A stretch of 5,460 bases of DNA, from the NCBI GenBank assembly GCA_013003285.1, contig JABDJY010000369.1, forward strand, positions 1 to 5,460. The letters run 5' to 3'. Numbering within the stretch: position 1 is the stretch's first letter; each line of letters begins with the position of its first letter. This DNA comes from Alphaproteobacteria bacterium (GTDB lineage Bacteria > Pseudomonadota > Alphaproteobacteria > UBA6615). Below the pieces are notes generated by a model that did no database searches, was not told the origin of the DNA, and saw nothing but the letters and a program-made list of their open reading frames with translations. The translations under genes and the position numbers were made by a program. Shown piece by piece: positions 5,422-5,460 of the stretch.

Positions 5422-5460
5422 CTACCGTTGCCAGCGCCGAGCACGTTGCACCTTCCCTAG
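5418..5460 (+). CDS. Start of the next gene of the transporter operon (partial, runs off the right edge)
   Basis: An ATG at 5418 overlaps the permease stop by ATGA and has a strong GGGAGG (5406-5411) 6 bases upstream. Fourteen codons are visible (MTTVASAEHVAPSL). They lack the basic, hydrophobic start of a secreted binding protein, so a second permease or another cytoplasmic-start protein is more likely, but 14 residues are too few to name it. Confidence 0.7.
   Translation, partial: MTTVASAEHVAPSL

Noticed and set aside
1..5460. tRNA, rRNA, CRISPR array, insertion sequence or prophage signals
   Set aside because: None was seen on reading both strands: no cloverleaf, no regularly spaced repeats, no transposase or integrase motifs, and gene composition is even across the window.

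Overview
The window reads as a moderately GC-rich (roughly 55-60% by eye) proteobacterial chromosome segment. The protein sequences look most like Alphaproteobacteria (Rhodospirillales-like), but that placement is an impression from protein style, not a computed assignment. It holds three gene blocks with tightly packed operons, and I see no RNA genes, insertion sequences or CRISPR arrays.

Left block (1-888, minus strand): a small protein of the DOPA 4,5-dioxygenase family (538-888) is followed downstream, after a 108-base gap with a hairpin, by the N-terminal half of a fumarylacetoacetate-hydrolase-family enzyme (1-429) that runs off the left edge. A ring-cleaving dioxygenase-like protein next to an FAH-family enzyme suggests a small catabolic unit for a catechol-type compound; this is inference.

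Middle block (1066-3434, plus strand), divergent from the left block across a 177-base intergenic region: egtB (iron-dependent sulfoxide synthase) and egtD (histidine N-alpha-trimethyltransferase) overlap by ATGA. Together they make the core of ergothioneine biosynthesis: EgtD makes hercynine, and EgtB joins a cysteine-type thiol to it using O2. The other pathway steps (egtA, egtC, egtE) are not visible here. A bulged hairpin lies just after egtD.

Intergenic region 3435-3709: no convincing gene. It is locally AT-rich (60 of 100 bases at 3541-3640) and contains a perfect 16-base palindrome, an 11-base direct repeat, a strong but orphan Shine-Dalgarno followed by a 7-codon frame, and two TATAAT hexamers.

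Right block (3710 to the right edge, plus strand): an ABC importer of the nitrate/sulfonate/taurine (SsuB/TauB, SsuC/TauC) type, with an ATPase, a permease, and the first 14 codons of a third gene. Each gene overlaps the next by ATGA. The substrate-binding protein is not in view, so the substrate cannot be named. No undescribed system is proven here. The best leads are the dioxygenase/FAH pair beside egtBD, the palindrome-bearing region before the transporter, and the transporter's possible link to ergothioneine or sulfur metabolism.
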